From: Gnetum montanum | Taxonomy: Eukaryota; Streptophyta; Gnetopsida; Gnetales; Gnetaceae | DNA: 64,000 nucleotides | Direction: 5' to 3' | Assembly (NCBI GenBank): GCA_015680685.1 | Contig: MNCI01003042.1 | Location: forward strand, 710 to 64,709 | Shown: positions 1 to 11,156 of the stretch, in pieces | How the letters are laid out: each line of letters opens with the position of its first letter | Numbering within the stretch: the first letter of the stretch is position 1 | Notes under the pieces: model-generated | The model's database searches: none | What the model was told of the DNA's origin: nothing | What the model saw: only the letters and a program-made list of their open reading frames with translations | Position numbers and translations under genes: made by a program

Positions 1-83
1 AGCCTCTAGGTTCATAAGCCTTATACTTTTAGTACATCAAGAATTATTGGTAAGGCTTAAGAATTAGATACTATTTTCAGTTC

Positions 84-374
84 ATGACCAAGAAATTTCA
101 TAGTTTGGAAAGTTTCAAAGTTTCACAAGATATTCTAGATTATAAGACTGATTCTTCATCAGAAGAAAAACAAAAAAAAGTTTATGAATTGGGAACAAGT
201 AGTGGAGTGAAAACTAGAAGATCAAGAAGATCACCCATTATCTCTGGTTTGTCAATTCGTAAGAGAAGATCTACAAAGTCTAAGAGTTCAACATTTCAAA
301 GGAATAGGATGGCAAATCCTTGGCAAGGAGTTACACCATTAGGATTTCAAGACTACAATATATTCCTAAGGTAG
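84..374 (+). other. Unidentified basic open frame, possible exon relic
   Basis: A 96-codon frame begins just after a pyrimidine-rich stretch ending TTTTCAG, which looks like a splice acceptor near position 80. The middle is strongly basic (TRRSRRSP, IRKRRSTKSKSS) and serine-rich, with no motif I recognise. A donor-like AAG/GTAGAC sits at the end of the frame. A second acceptor-like TTATAG follows near 408, opening a short acidic tail (ADDEEDLEDQPPP, stop) at about 409-490. The implied intron of about 39 nt is too short for a plant, so the two pieces are not simply one spliced gene. It could be the 3' end of a transposase or host gene cut by the window edge. Function unknown. Confidence 0.2.
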
Positions 375-1109
375 ACTACCTATTTTTTTTGTTTTCTGCC
401 CTGTTATAGGGACATGTTAATGATGGAGCTAGCCCGAGTGGAGCGAGAGCGGATGATGAAGAGGATCTTGAGGACCAGCCCCCTCCATGAGCTTATTGTT
501 AACCGGACTTTAGCTATCAAATGTTTTGGATTTTTGGATGTTTGATGGAAATGTATGGTTGACAAGTGTAATAATATGGATCTAATTATGGCATAATGTG
601 TTGGAATTTTACTACCATGTTGACATATCATTTTTTTTATTTCATATGTTTTCTCTTTTTATTTGTTTTCTCAAGTATTATCGTGAACATATGCGCATAC
701 CTAAATGTAAAATGAGGGAACAAAATGTAAATCAACATTTGTAACGTAAATCAACTAATGAGAAGGCATGAATTGAAATTGTGACTTGTAACTTGTAAAT
801 AGAAAATTAACATAACATAATGAGAATTCGTGAACTTGTAATGTGCTGGCTCTAGTTTAAAGCCAATTTAGGTTGTGTACATCAGTTTAAAGTCATGATG
901 GATTGTTACATTTGTTGTTAAAGAAAGAAGGATTACTAGTTTTAGGCCATAGTGGGACAAAAGCAGTAACAGTTTTAGAAAGCTTTAAAAGGAACCGATC
1001 ATGTATGACTGTGGCTAGTTTAACGTCATTGTGGATGTTCACTGGCAGTTTACCATCGTACCTGGATCGTTGGTAGTTTAGCGTCATTCTGAACATCTAG
1101 TGATTCGCT
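375..1109. other. Stretch without a supported gene
   Basis: Apart from the acidic tail at about 409-490, I see no credible gene. The stretch 840-1100 repeats short phrases such as AGTTTAACGTCATTGTGGAT and AGTTTAGCGTCATTCTGAAC. These look like degenerate repeats of a transposable element, probably the damaged downstream part of element A. Confidence 0.4.
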
Positions 1110-1613
1110 CTAGTTATTGAGTTGCCTCTTAATCCTTTGTAGTTTAATGTGTGAGGTTGGGCATGTAGGTATGATTTTATACTCACCTTCCCCTTCACCG
1201 GCGATGTTAAAGGGTAATTCCGACCAAGAGACATCAGTGGGAATGGCTCCTATGTTTGTATTGTCTAGTGCTTCCTTGGTTTTAGTAGGATGGTGAGTTA
1301 CCGTTGGGTTCAATTCTTGAAGTATGCTCATAGTTTCTTGCTTAGGCTCAACAAACTCAATTTTTGACTCTTGATCCACTCCAGGGTGCGAGGAAGTGAG
1401 TGATACTATTATATCCCCATGTATGATGATTTCACCACCCTCGTAAGGTAGGTGGATCTCTTGATGGATTGGTAAGGATACAGCTCTAAGTTGAGCTAGA
1501 CAGGGACATCCTAGAATCAGATTAAACCCTAGCATTTCGTTAACCACTATGAACTCAACTAATGTGGGGAATTGGTCCCCAACTATGAAATCCAAGGTAA
1601 CCATACCTTTCAC
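1110..1613 (-). pseudogene. Retropepsin-like protease region of element A
   Basis: The minus strand encodes 167 residues in the style of the second half of an LTR-retrotransposon protease: FIVVNEMLGFNLILGCPCL corresponds to the family pattern 'hhhh..hNhILGRPWL'. A H-x-x-I-H-L-P-Y-E-G-G stretch then resembles the post-protease linker. The catalytic D-S/T-G segment is not in this frame and should lie upstream beyond a break near 1614-1700. No reverse transcriptase follows downstream (toward position 1), so element A is internally deleted or cut. The protein would have processed Gag-Pol inside virus-like particles. The family differs from the other LTR elements here, as its LTR and primer site do not match. 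Confidence 0.55.
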
Positions 1614-1763
1614 CCCAACACGGGAGCCACTGAAGGATTTTAGGAAAGAAGTTATTGTGGGCTATATTGGTTCAGTAAGTCCTAGTTTTTTGATGACGAA
1701 AAAAGGTATGTAATGGGTGGACATGGAAACTGGTACAACCAATGGCATCCCAATTACTTGATG

Positions 1764-2465
1764 TCAAAAGGTCGATCCTACATTAATTTGGGGAGGAGGT
1801 TGTTGGGATTGTATTTGCAGAGGTATGATGAAAGTGGACGTATCAGATTGAATGTTGTGCCTGGAGAAGATGGGAATGGAAGTGGGTACTTCCCCTAGAG
1901 AAGCTGGTGGTTGAGCATTCATGGATAAAGGTGGAAGTATGGTCTCTTCCAGGAAGGGTTGGAATAATGAGTTTGTATGGGCATGGGGACTGATGGTATG
2001 GTACAAATCCCCATGTTCAGATTGGGTTGTGAAGTCATCTTCCTCATCTCCACCTTGAGGCTCTATTGGAGGTGGCTGTAATGCTTGACCTCTTGCCATG
2101 AGAAGCTAGGATATGAGTCTATGATGGTGTTCGAAAAGAGGGATTATATCATATGCTAAGGGGATAAACTCATGACCTCCTTTGTAAATAAGTTCATAGT
2201 CTCACTTTGCTTCCCTCTCTACATGATTGATAGGCAAGTTGGCTTGGATCTTGACATAGATGAAGTTATACTGTTCGGGTGTAAGAGTTGCATAGGTAGG
2301 GTCTTTGCTCTGTAGCTTGAGTGACTGGCGCGTAGGGCCTTGGGGGTTTATCTGTTCAATAACAGTTATGGGTTCCGTAGTAGTCAAAGGGTTTGAGGTT
2401 TCAACCCCAAAGTCAAAGATCGATAGTGTCACTGGATTAATTTGGAAGGATTCCATAGTGATCAT
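1764..2465 (-). pseudogene. Gag-like remnant of element A
   Basis: Two open pieces (2465-2202 and 2099-1764, minus) lie between the primer-site region and the protease. The first starts MITMESFQINPVTLSIFDFG, and its ...DPTYATLTPEQYNFIYVKIQ looks like a capsid-type start. The second is rich in proline and glutamine (QPPPIEPQGGDEEDD, QSQQPPPQINVGS), as in the tail of many plant Gags. The central Gag core (W..hh....W) is absent, so this Gag appears internally deleted. Identification rests mainly on position between primer site and protease. Confidence 0.4.
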
Positions 2466-2838
2466 GAATAAAATGAGCTAGACAAGTTGAACATGAGTAA
2501 CCAACAGTGTGAGTAACTGACAGCGTCAGTAAGCTAAGAGTGTGAGCAAATGATAGCGTGAGCTGATAGCATGAGGTATTTGGGGATAGAGCAAGTAAGT
2601 CAAGCTGAACTTGCATAAGCTAGCTTGACATGCTGGGCAAGTGATGGGAGAAGCTTAATGTGAATGTTCTGTGGTGGTGGTGGAATGTTATCTGGCAGAC
2701 TATCAATGAAACAGCTTGTTTAACCAGCATGTGTACGCTATTTTGGGTTCTGATGGTGGAGTTGCAAAGTTTAAAGTGCTCACTGCAAAAGTTTCGTAGG
2801 TTTGCAATCTTGATTAACATGAGAATGTTTTCAAATGG
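2466..2838 (-). other. Leader of element A with LTR-like short repeats
   Basis: The untranslated stretch between primer site and gag is filled with near-copies of AGTGTGAG/AGCGTGAG (2500-2580) and AAGCTAGCTTGAC (2610-2635). The same words occur in the LTR at 3820-4290 and 4410-4450, so leader and LTR share a repeat vocabulary. Confidence 0.45.
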
Positions 2839-2856
2839 TCCTCCTTCTAGCGCCAA
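2839..2856 (-). promoter_or_regulatory. Primer-binding-site-like sequence of element A
   Basis: On the minus strand, TTGGCGCTAGAAGGAGG follows directly after the LTR end. TGGCGCTAGA-type sequences sit at this place in many plant Ty3/gypsy elements. I do not name the primer tRNA. It differs from the tRNA-Asp-like site of the other elements, marking A as a separate family. Confidence 0.5.
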
Positions 2857-2860
2857 TTTA

Positions 2861-4500
2861 CTCTACTAACCTAAATCATCAGTGTAAGGCTGGAAGGGAA
2901 AACAAACACTGAAAGATCATAAGACAGACATAGCTAACCCTACATTCGCGTGAGGGTAAGCTAGAAAAGAAAATGAAGACAGAGTGCCTTGGATGGCCTA
3001 AACGTAAATCAACCAAGGACTTCCCTAAGCATAAACTAAGGCTTGTGTTGGGGCTATCGTAACTAACGTTTGAAATATAAACAGTGACGTGCAAAATGCA
3101 AACAGATCGTACACATAATAGTATTGCAAACAAAACATAAACTAAATGTAAAATAGAGTAAAAAATATAACGAATGGAAAAATAAACTATATTGTATTAC
3201 TTAGAAAAGGTGTGCACTGGTAAAAGCGTAGCTGCACGTGTAGATGACAGGTCAAGCACCAAGTCCCGGGATGATGTGTTTCAGAAGTGCTTGGATGCTA
3301 GGAGTCAAGTGTGTCCGAGCACACCCAAGGATTGTTGGTCTGAGTTTCCTAAGCCATCAACCTTCAAAATTACCAACCCTATTTACGTGAATTGACAGGA
3401 TATTTATAGGGTTTGGCTAGGTTCGGGCATGGAATTCATGGATGGAATCAACGGTTGAAAATTGAGAGGAAAATGGATTAAGTGACACATGTCCGATGGA
3501 CAACTATATGTGAGTTGGACGTGTGTGGGCAAGCTATGTTTTTGACCAGGTGCATTGTATGTTACAGCGTGTGTTGGCTTACTCAAGCTAGCTTATGCTC
3601 ATGGAAGCACATAAAATTTGGAGTGTAAGAGCCTGACAAGATCACAAATGACGAAAATTTACAATGAAATGGTAATGTACAACAAGAGAAATTGACTTTG
3701 GCTCACTTGAAACTTCTAGATCTTTGAATTGATTGCTACTGGATGTTGATTTGAGTGGTTCTATGGCTATTTGAGGCTTCTTTGCTTAACTAGAACTTCC
3801 AGCATGAGTTGATTTTGTCTTGGCATGTCCTTAATGTGCTCATGCTGTACTCATGCTACATTCACACTACACTTATGCTGCCAATGTGACTTCAATGTGA
3901 CTAAGCTAAAATGATAGATTCTCCACCAAATTTTGATTTTTGAAGCCTGATTCTTGAAGTGAAGCAATTGCCTAACTATGGTTGACCTCAAGAGTGACCT
4001 AAAAATCAGAAACTGAACTTGAAAGTGACTTTTTTTAGCCACTTTTGGCAGCTCACACTGGACTCATCCTACCAGCGTGACCACAATGTGAGCTGCAAAA
4101 TTTACAATTTTGGACCTAAAATCTGGCATTTTGGAGGCTGGGATGCATAGTTGTCAACAATGAACCCTGAGGATAACTTGCACCTTGGAAATCAGATCAT
4201 TTTAACTCAGTTTTGGTCTTTGAAACTTACTCACACTGCACTCATGCTGGTAGCATGAGTGACAGTGTGAGTGTGAAAATGTGAATAATTTTTCTCAAAA
4301 TTGGAATTCTCGAATGCTGAAACTTGGAGTGGACATTAGTGTCCCTTGAGGATGGCTTACACCCTCAGATTTGGACCATTTTTTACTTGATTTTGAAGTT
4401 TTTGGAGTTACACTGAGGGCAAGCTAGCTTGAGCAAGTTGGGCATGAGTTCCATGCCTTAGTCAAATTTTTGCTTCCCAAAGGCTAGGTCATTCTCGTTT
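2861..4500 (-). repeat. LTR of element A (outer edge approximate)
   Basis: The minus strand reads like an LTR: a CCTATAAATATCC TATA-like box near 3398-3412, and upstream a long U3 with arrays of GTGAG/CATGAG words and a perfect interrupted palindrome at 4241-4259 (CTCATGCT-GGT-AGCATGAG). The end next to the primer site reads GTA instead of CA. The outer end is not resolved: by about 4560 the sequence has become the gag leader of element B. The partner LTR is not in the window. Confidence 0.5.
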
Positions 4501-4559
4501 CAATGTGTTAGGCCAAAATTAGTGGTGTTTCATTCATCTCCTCTCTGCTTGTCATGGTA

Positions 4560-5263
4560 ATGATCATTAAGTTTACCATCATCACAATTCTTACCTAAGC
4601 CCTTGCCATGACTCCCACTTTTTTCTAAACTTAAATTGTTAATAGTGAACTATAGATTTGGGTTCAAGCCCCCTTCACTAGAGTCAAGGGGTGAAGAATC
4701 TTAATGTTGAGAACATCTAAAGGGAGGATCCTCATTACCATTTTAGTTCAGTAGGAATAAGGAATTAGTAAACTATTTCAATTCATAGCTTCATGGTGCT
4801 TCTCCTGGTGCTGATCTCATTTGGGTTGTGTTTCTATGGGATGGTAGTCCCGATAGTCATAGTCCTACACAACGTATTCATCTTGGAGATCCTGGATGCT
4901 CAACCTTTTAAGAGTTTGGAGTAGCATCCTAGGAACAAATTGGTTGAGAGACAACATAACATTGCCCTCCATATCTCTCCACTACAGCTATTTATCTTGA
5001 TTCAGGATGAAGGTGAAATCAGCTACAAACTCATTTGGATGACTGTACATCACTTTGAGTTCTTAGGACACTAGCAATTTTGATTCATCATTTCTATGAG
5101 AAGAAGAAATTTTGGTTTAGAGAAAATTAAGTGTGCTTAAATTATAATTATAATTTTTTTGAATGATTGTAACCTTAGGGTTAGTTCCAATGATCTTAAA
5201 TAATGTTCACTAAGTTCTAGATAGCACACATATCAAACTACAAGTCCTTGGCAATGATGCCAA
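4560..5263 (-). pseudogene. Gag 5' part and leader of element B (family 1)
   Basis: The minus strand is collinear with the gag start and leader of complete element F (50230-50813). Shared landmarks are the 'GATGGTAGTCCCGATAGTCATAG' neighbourhood (residues DYRDYHP in F), the QDEH-type stretch, and a decayed primer site at 5244-5262. Multiple stops and small gaps prevent translation. Element A cuts it on the left at about 4500-4560, so the rest of B lies beyond A or is lost. Confidence 0.6.
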
Positions 5264-6153
5264 TGATGAGTGGTCAGTACATCCTACGGCCAAACATATG
5301 AATCACTAAGCATTCATGCATAATCTAGTCAAATTATATGGACTTATAGCCTTCTAGGTACACTAGTCTCTACAAAGTGATACTAATCATTGTAATTATT
5401 GTCTTCCTAACTACACTTGTGAAATGCAGAAGTATGGTTAAGTGCAACTGAGGCATATGATTTTTGTCATTTGTATGTTTTATACTTCAAGTCACCGAAG
5501 GGTAAAGAATAATGTATAAAATAAAATAATGAAATTATTAATTGAATCTAACTAGCTACACCTAGCTAATCCTAATATAAGCATCTGTTTCCACTTGCCA
5601 TACACATCCTCAACACGTTTAATGCTACTGGATTACCAAACATTAAGCATTATTGGAATTACCAAGCACCAAGTGTATGCTTGAAGTGGTCATACTTATG
5701 TGCTTAATGAATTTCTATTTAATCTAGCTTAACTAGCTTAATAACTTAAAGCATTAAAGAAAATTGCATAAAACATTAAATACATAAATAAACAATTGCT
5801 ATTGCATCTATTTCAAAGTGCTACAAGGTTTATCAAAAAGCTCATCTTTATTGTCACACACACTACCGTGCATAGGTACAATAGTGCTCAAATAAAGATC
5901 CATACACTCTTTGACTCCAATTTTAGACACTTAGAAAAATATTCTAACTTTCAAGCAAGAAAACTACAAGAGCTCCACTACAATGATGACAAAGATGCAA
6001 TAAACATGGTGGTTGACCACGTATTTATAGGTGAAAATAGACAATGGGTCGATGAGGCCACATCAATGCATCAAATCCCATGTCAACGTGGTCGCATAAA
6101 TGGGGCATGTCAACGAGACTATGTCGACATATCTTGAAAAATGTGACTCATCA
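5264..6153 (-). repeat. 5' LTR of element B (family 1)
   Basis: The repeat is bounded by TGATGAG (5264) and CTCATCA (ending 6153), the family's inverted tips, with the decayed tRNA-Asp-type primer site immediately inside at 5244-5262. On the minus strand it has a CCTATAAATAC TATA box near 6021-6032. Its U3 (6040-6130) is full of GTCAACG/GTCGAC words like the LTRs of element F. Its outer end abuts Gag sequence of element C, so B inserted into C. Confidence 0.8.
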
Positions 6154-6833
6154 GGGATGTTGTCCAATCATGGCACATCTGCAAGAAATGAGGGTATACA
6201 CACAATCCCAAATTTTTTCAAGAAAAAAAATGCCCAAATGGTTACCTTATCCTCAAGGTAACTATAGACAAAGATCCCAACTAACATGTTATCCTAGTGG
6301 AGCATTGCCACAGCCACAAGAGCAATAACATCAATAGTGGCAACAACGTCAATCATGGGCCATGCCACCACCATGCGAATAGTATCCATATCAATAACCT
6401 AATCCTTATGGATACTATGTCCAACGTATGGTCTCTTTAGGAAATGCAACTATTCAAACTCCATAGTATTATCCACCAAAATACCACTGATTGACACCAC
6501 CAACGGCCAATTCTAACTCGTATGTGCATCCATTAGTATCTAATTTTTCAAATCCAAATCCAAATCCTTTACTGCTAGTGCCACCACTCGTGATGCAAGG
6601 GGAGTTTCCATCATAGCTGCAACAGAAGAAAGTTGCCAGGATAGTGAACATATAGATAAAAGATCTTCCTAGCAACACTAAGGGCCAAACAAAGAAACAT
6701 CGTTTATTAGCACAAGTCCATAGAAGGCTAGTAGAATTAGAGCCTTATCAAGAACAAATTCTCCTAAAATAGATCTTCTCACTATTGATTAACTTTCATC
6801 ATCATTAAGCCTGAACATACAAGTTGTCATGCT
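6154..6833 (+). pseudogene. Gag C-terminal part of element C
   Basis: The frame right after the LTR of B reads CCPIMAHLQEMRVY, the end of the Gag zinc knuckle. It continues with PKWLPYPQGNYRQ and a Gln/Pro/Tyr-rich tail, matching element E at 26090-26400. The first half of the knuckle and all upstream Gag are separated by the insertion of B. The sequence ends at 6833, where element D is inserted, and the reading resumes with protease sequence at about 15440. Several stops are present. It is a broken structural-protein relic with no expected function. Confidence 0.6.
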
Positions 6834-7641
6834 TGATGAGTCACCATTTAACCCAACCACGATATTGCGTACATGATATCACAGCCTGTCTCTTCATCTA
6901 TAAATAAGAGGCAGGCAGTTTCGATAGAAAGAGTTTGGCATAAGTCATTTTTAGAGTCAATTTTGATTTTAGTTTTTTCTTTTCTTCTCAACCCTTTTCC
7001 TCCCAGTGTATGCCTGCAGTGTGGTGATTGTAATTGTATGGCATCCTTTACTCGAGTGTGACGTACTTGGACACGCACATGACCAGCAATAAAGATCAAG
7101 ATTACTTCATCATTGCAACATTCACTTAGCTTTATTATTTATTTAATTGTTATTTACTACTTTCTTAGTTAATACCTTCTTACCCTAAACTCCTGCTAAA
7201 CGCGAAATGAGTACGACTTGATTACGAGCATTGAAGTGTGACTACTTGGTAACCCAGTAGCATACCTAGGATCTGCACTTGGTAATCCCAGTGGTAGCCA
7301 TGCACAAAGTCCAAGATGTGTATAGATAATTAAGGAACAGATGCTCATCACACTTAGGCTAGCTTAGACTCTCTCTCTCACCCTTTCTCTCTTAGCTTAG
7401 TGAATATTATTTTCCATTGCCTTCAGGAGTAGCATTAGCATAGAAACACATCATACACCTCACTCTAGACTAAACCATACGTGAAAAAGCTAATACTCGT
7501 CTAAGTGGGAAGACAACAAACTACGACCTAAGGCTAACTATCTAGATGCCACAACTAGTCCAATTTGTGGAGTTCAACTGGATCACACGTGTAACGCTCA
7601 TATTCGTATAGTTGAGTGTAGGGGTACCTTGCCCCTCATCA
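6834..7641 (+). repeat. 5' LTR of element D
   Basis: Tips are TGATGAG and CTCATCA. A TATA box (CTATAAATAAG) lies at 6899-6908, about 65 bp from the start. Just upstream is a U3 motif at 6857-6882 (CCACGATATTGCGT, then ATGATATCAC). The primer site starts one base after the LTR. Confidence 0.88.
6857..6908 (+). promoter_or_regulatory. U3 core promoter of element D
   Basis: GATATY-containing U3 words (6857-6882) lie just upstream of the TATA box at 6899-6906. The stretch is echoed inside the same element before ORF3 (11157-11201). It is missing from the 3' LTR. Confidence 0.55.
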
Positions 7642-7642
7642 T

Positions 7643-7661
7643 TGGCACCATTGCTGAGGAC
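7643..7661 (+). promoter_or_regulatory. Primer binding site of element D (tRNA-Asp type)
   Basis: TGGCACCATTGCTGAGGAC follows the LTR end. It is a slightly decayed form of the site in element F (TGGCGCCGTTGCTGAGGAC). That site closely matches the complement of the plant tRNA-Asp 3' end, the primer known for Athila elements. Confidence 0.7.
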
Positions 7662-7782
7662 GATGCTAGTTATCTAGATTAGTTATATCATACAAGGTCA
7701 CTGTAAAGGAATTAACGATATATCTTTTGGAAAGAAATAATTATAAAAAGTCACATATAAATTCACACACAATTTCACAACC

Positions 7783-9745
7783 ATGCCTCTCCTACAAGAT
7801 GATAATAATGCTACACCTAGTGAAGAAGTTCATTGGATAACCAACGAAGTATATGACAATGAATATTGGAGTACGCAACATGAGGTAGGGGTTTCTTATA
7901 AACATAAATGAAAGCAACGTCATCCCAACACATGAAAGCATAACTTACCTGATGACGATGAACCCCTACTGGCCACTACAAGCTTAACGAAAATACAAAA
8001 GGCTGTTCGAATCTCCTGTAGGAATCGTAAAGAGAGTCGTCTACCCAAGCTCGATTTAAGCAACTTCCCTAATTTCTTAGGAGGCTATGACTTAGATGCC
8101 CATCAACATTTACAAGCCTTCTATGATGCCTATGCATGGAACAACATTGATAATAGTTGGATAAATCTCAAGCTCTTTCCTATGACACTAGTTGACCAAG
8201 CAAAAGTATGGTATAGATCGTTAAAACCAAATTCAATACGATGTTGGCCAACAATGGTAGAACTCTTTAACAAAAGATATCAAACCTATGCAAGAGTGTC
8301 AGCATTGAGGAAACAAATCCAAGAGTGGAAACAAGCACAACATGAACCCTTGGACATGGCCTTAGAAAGATATTATGCACTATTAAACAACTATCCAGGC
8401 CATGACTTCTCCGAGGAAAGGCTAATATACCATATTATTGATGGGCTTCGTGACGCAACAAGAGAGACCCTAGGAATGTATGTCCAAGGTCAACTATATG
8501 AACTACAAACCCACCAAGTCTAAGAGCTTATTAAGCAGGTAGCAAAAGAGGAAGGAGAAATGGCTAGATGGGAGAGTGTTGAAAAACATCAACGGGACCA
8601 AAATCTCAACTTAACAAAGGTCCATGATCATAAAAAGGAGAAATCAACCGATCTCAAGAAGGAAAAATCATCTTTTCCAACACCACAATCATTAGAGGAA
8701 GTCAAGGAAAAGATTAATAAGATGTTGGAATGGATGCATAAAAAGTGTGGAGAATATATCGATCTCATTGGAGATAGAGTTTTGACAACCCAAGAAGCAG
8801 GACAAAGTATCAGTAGACAATCGAAAAGAAGGGATAAGGAAAATAAGAGCTCAACTGCCAATCACATGTATGAATGCAACATTTGCCTATACGATCACCC
8901 CAAAGGCCAATGCCCAATCTTGTTACATCTATATGAGCATTGGGGAAGCACGTTACATCTCGAGTTCGTACAGAGATACTGTGTTCGATCACAGTGACAA
9001 CAATACCAGTCACGAGGGAAGCCACCCCTAAATTGGAGGCACCTTTCATATCATTTGAATCCAAATGCTTATCTAGTCCAATACCCTATTTCTCTAACTC
9101 GGTCAACATTCTCTATCTCACCGCATTACCATTCTCCTCAATACTATCAACCCATGTCCTCAACACAACCACTGCCTTGTGCACTTTATACTTCTCCTAA
9201 TTTTCAACATTCTCATCCTTTCCCTCCTTATACATCGCCACCAACTATTCCCAAGGTGCCTGCACCACAACAACAACCTCTAAACATTACTTGTGCTACT
9301 ATTGCCAATAGCAGTACGAGACCTTAGCAACATCGAAGGCGTCCCTTCTTTAGAAATGACCCTAGGAAGGGACAACATAATTCCAAGGCCACTGCATCCT
9401 CCAACTTTGCGCAAGTCCAACCCTGTGGTGCACCCTTATCTTCGAATCCAACTCCTCATGTTACTTCATTAGGACCACCAATTAACACTCCAACAACCAT
9501 ATGACCCAATGAACATAGGCATGGAAGGCAACATCTCGATCCTTGCATACCATCTTATGGTCACAAACATCATAGTGCATCAACTCTTTACCCAAGAACC
9601 ACATCTTAGAAATTTACCTACTATGCTTACTATAATCAAGTGTGTGAACCCCAATGGGGTAAGTATGATCAAGTTATGATATTTCCAACATGCAAGGATC
9701 CTCAACTTTCAACTATTCATCCTCACCATGCTCAAATGTTTTGTT
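7783..9745 (+). pseudogene. gag: Gag of element D
   Basis: The ATG at 7783 matches the gag start in F and E. After an early stop near 7909, the retrotransposon Gag core is readable from about 8040 to 8540: LPKLDLSNFPNFLGGYD, W..LKLFPMTL, A..WY.SL, W..M.ELF..RY and EPLDMALERYYALL. A lysine-rich spacer follows, then a zinc knuckle with unusual spacing, CNICLYDHPKGQC (C-x2-C-x3-H-x4-C), near 8871-8910. The tail is rich in Ser, Pro, Thr and Gln and runs to about 9745. There are at least two in-frame stops (about 7909 and 8521). Gag would form the particle shell and bind element RNA. It is the best-preserved Gag core in the window, but not intact. Confidence 0.75.
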
Positions 9746-11156
9746 ATGGGGGATATCCCCCATTCTAGTAACAAGCAGGATTAATAACTACCTTTTATAT
9801 TCTTTAATTTTACAACTTTTTTGTTTTCCACTTTTGTAGTTTTCAATTTCTTGTTTTATCATTTATCTTTTTATCTTTTTACACTTTTGTAAGTAATCTC
9901 ATCTACGAATAAAACACTCATGTGGATCGTTGATTGATGTGTGTTCTATGTTATTGAGTCTTGAATGATCAATTATTTGGACAGTGAGCCCATCACACCC
10001 ACTCATCCATTCTACAAATAAGAGGTTCTGTTCAAGGGTACAATGATGTTCTTGAAATTCTTAAAACTTAAAATTAATTTTGTGTTCATTGTACCTAGAA
10101 TGAAGAAGGATGGACCAAGAGGGAATGATTAGGGTGTGACATCAAGGGGACTTGCAGATTCTCTTTGGTGACGTCTGTGGAAGTTATCATGCAACATGGT
10201 TGTACTAAGATCCTTGTAGATTTAACGAAAAATGGGAGTAAGAGTAATCAAAATGGCACTAAAAAATCCAATGCTGTCCTAGGGGGTCCCATTAGAAAGA
10301 CATGCACCCATGCCTAAAGGTTGGCAGCTTCTCTAGATTCAATGATCGAAAAAAAAAGAGAAAAGAAGAAAAGAAAACAAAAAGAAAAGTGCCACAAAAC
10401 AAAAATCACTCCTCCCTTGAACAAAACACCAATTGATCATATGCCTTGTTGTTATGGTACTCTCATAGTTGCTCATCATGGGATGAAAAAATGTGATGTC
10501 ACTTATTAGAGGAATGGACTTGGTCCTGATCTTGAAATGACGAGTTAATGACACCTTGATCATGCTTTACATGTAGGATTCACTATGCCCTGGGTTAGTT
10601 ACCTCATGTCCCAATCTTTACAATCCCTTCTATAGTTCATCTCATCTCATTGTTCATGTAATTGTAGCTCGTGTCATGTGTAACATAGAATTCTTACCTC
10701 ATTCTGGTGATATTTACATGTGTGTGTTTTGTGGAATTAGTGCAGATTACATTTAACCCTTCTAGTGCCCACGGACACTTTTAAGTGTGGCTACACAAGG
10801 GCATTATAGGTTGAACCTGCTTTGGGGAGGACCCACTTGTGTAATCTTTTGTAATTTTCACTCATGACATAATTCACACACACCATTTTTTACCCTTAGC
10901 ATATTGCCAACAATTTTCTTTCCCTTTTTACTATCCCTCCAATTCAATGTTCCTATGAACCATCACATAGCCTTTTTCTCTACCATCTAAGGTCCTTATT
11001 GATAAATTCCACACCATCATAATTATTCATGCCTTCAAAACCATCTAATTACCTTAGAACCCCTTAACAATAGCCTAATGTCCTAAGTTTACAATGTTGA
11101 TTTCAAGAAAATCTGCAAAAAATTTGGTATTTTTCTTGTGCCTAATGTCACTAGGG
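9746..11156 (+). other. Conserved non-coding spacer of element D
   Basis: The stretch opens at the purine motif ATGGGGGATATCCCCCAT (a perfect 18-bp palindrome, 9746-9763) and a T-rich tract. Blocks shared in order with C and E, and partly with F, are: A 'GTGAGCCCATCACACCCA' (9984-10027), B 'GGTGTGACATCAAGGGGACT' (10133-10152), C around 10605-10690, and D around 10763-10840 (ACAAGGGCATTATAGG). Frames here, including a lysine-rich one at 10321-10509, are not shared between copies. I read the spacer as untranslated RNA or regulatory sequence. Confidence 0.6.

Noticed and set aside
375-408. Short intron joining the frame at 84-369 to the acidic tail at 409-490
   Set aside because: The implied intron of about 39 nt is below the usual plant minimum, so I did not join the two pieces.
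10321-10509. Lysine-rich 62-codon frame (EKKREKKKRKQKEK)
   Set aside because: It comes from an A-rich tract inside the conserved spacer. The same tract in element C is AAAATAAAAATAAA with no frame.
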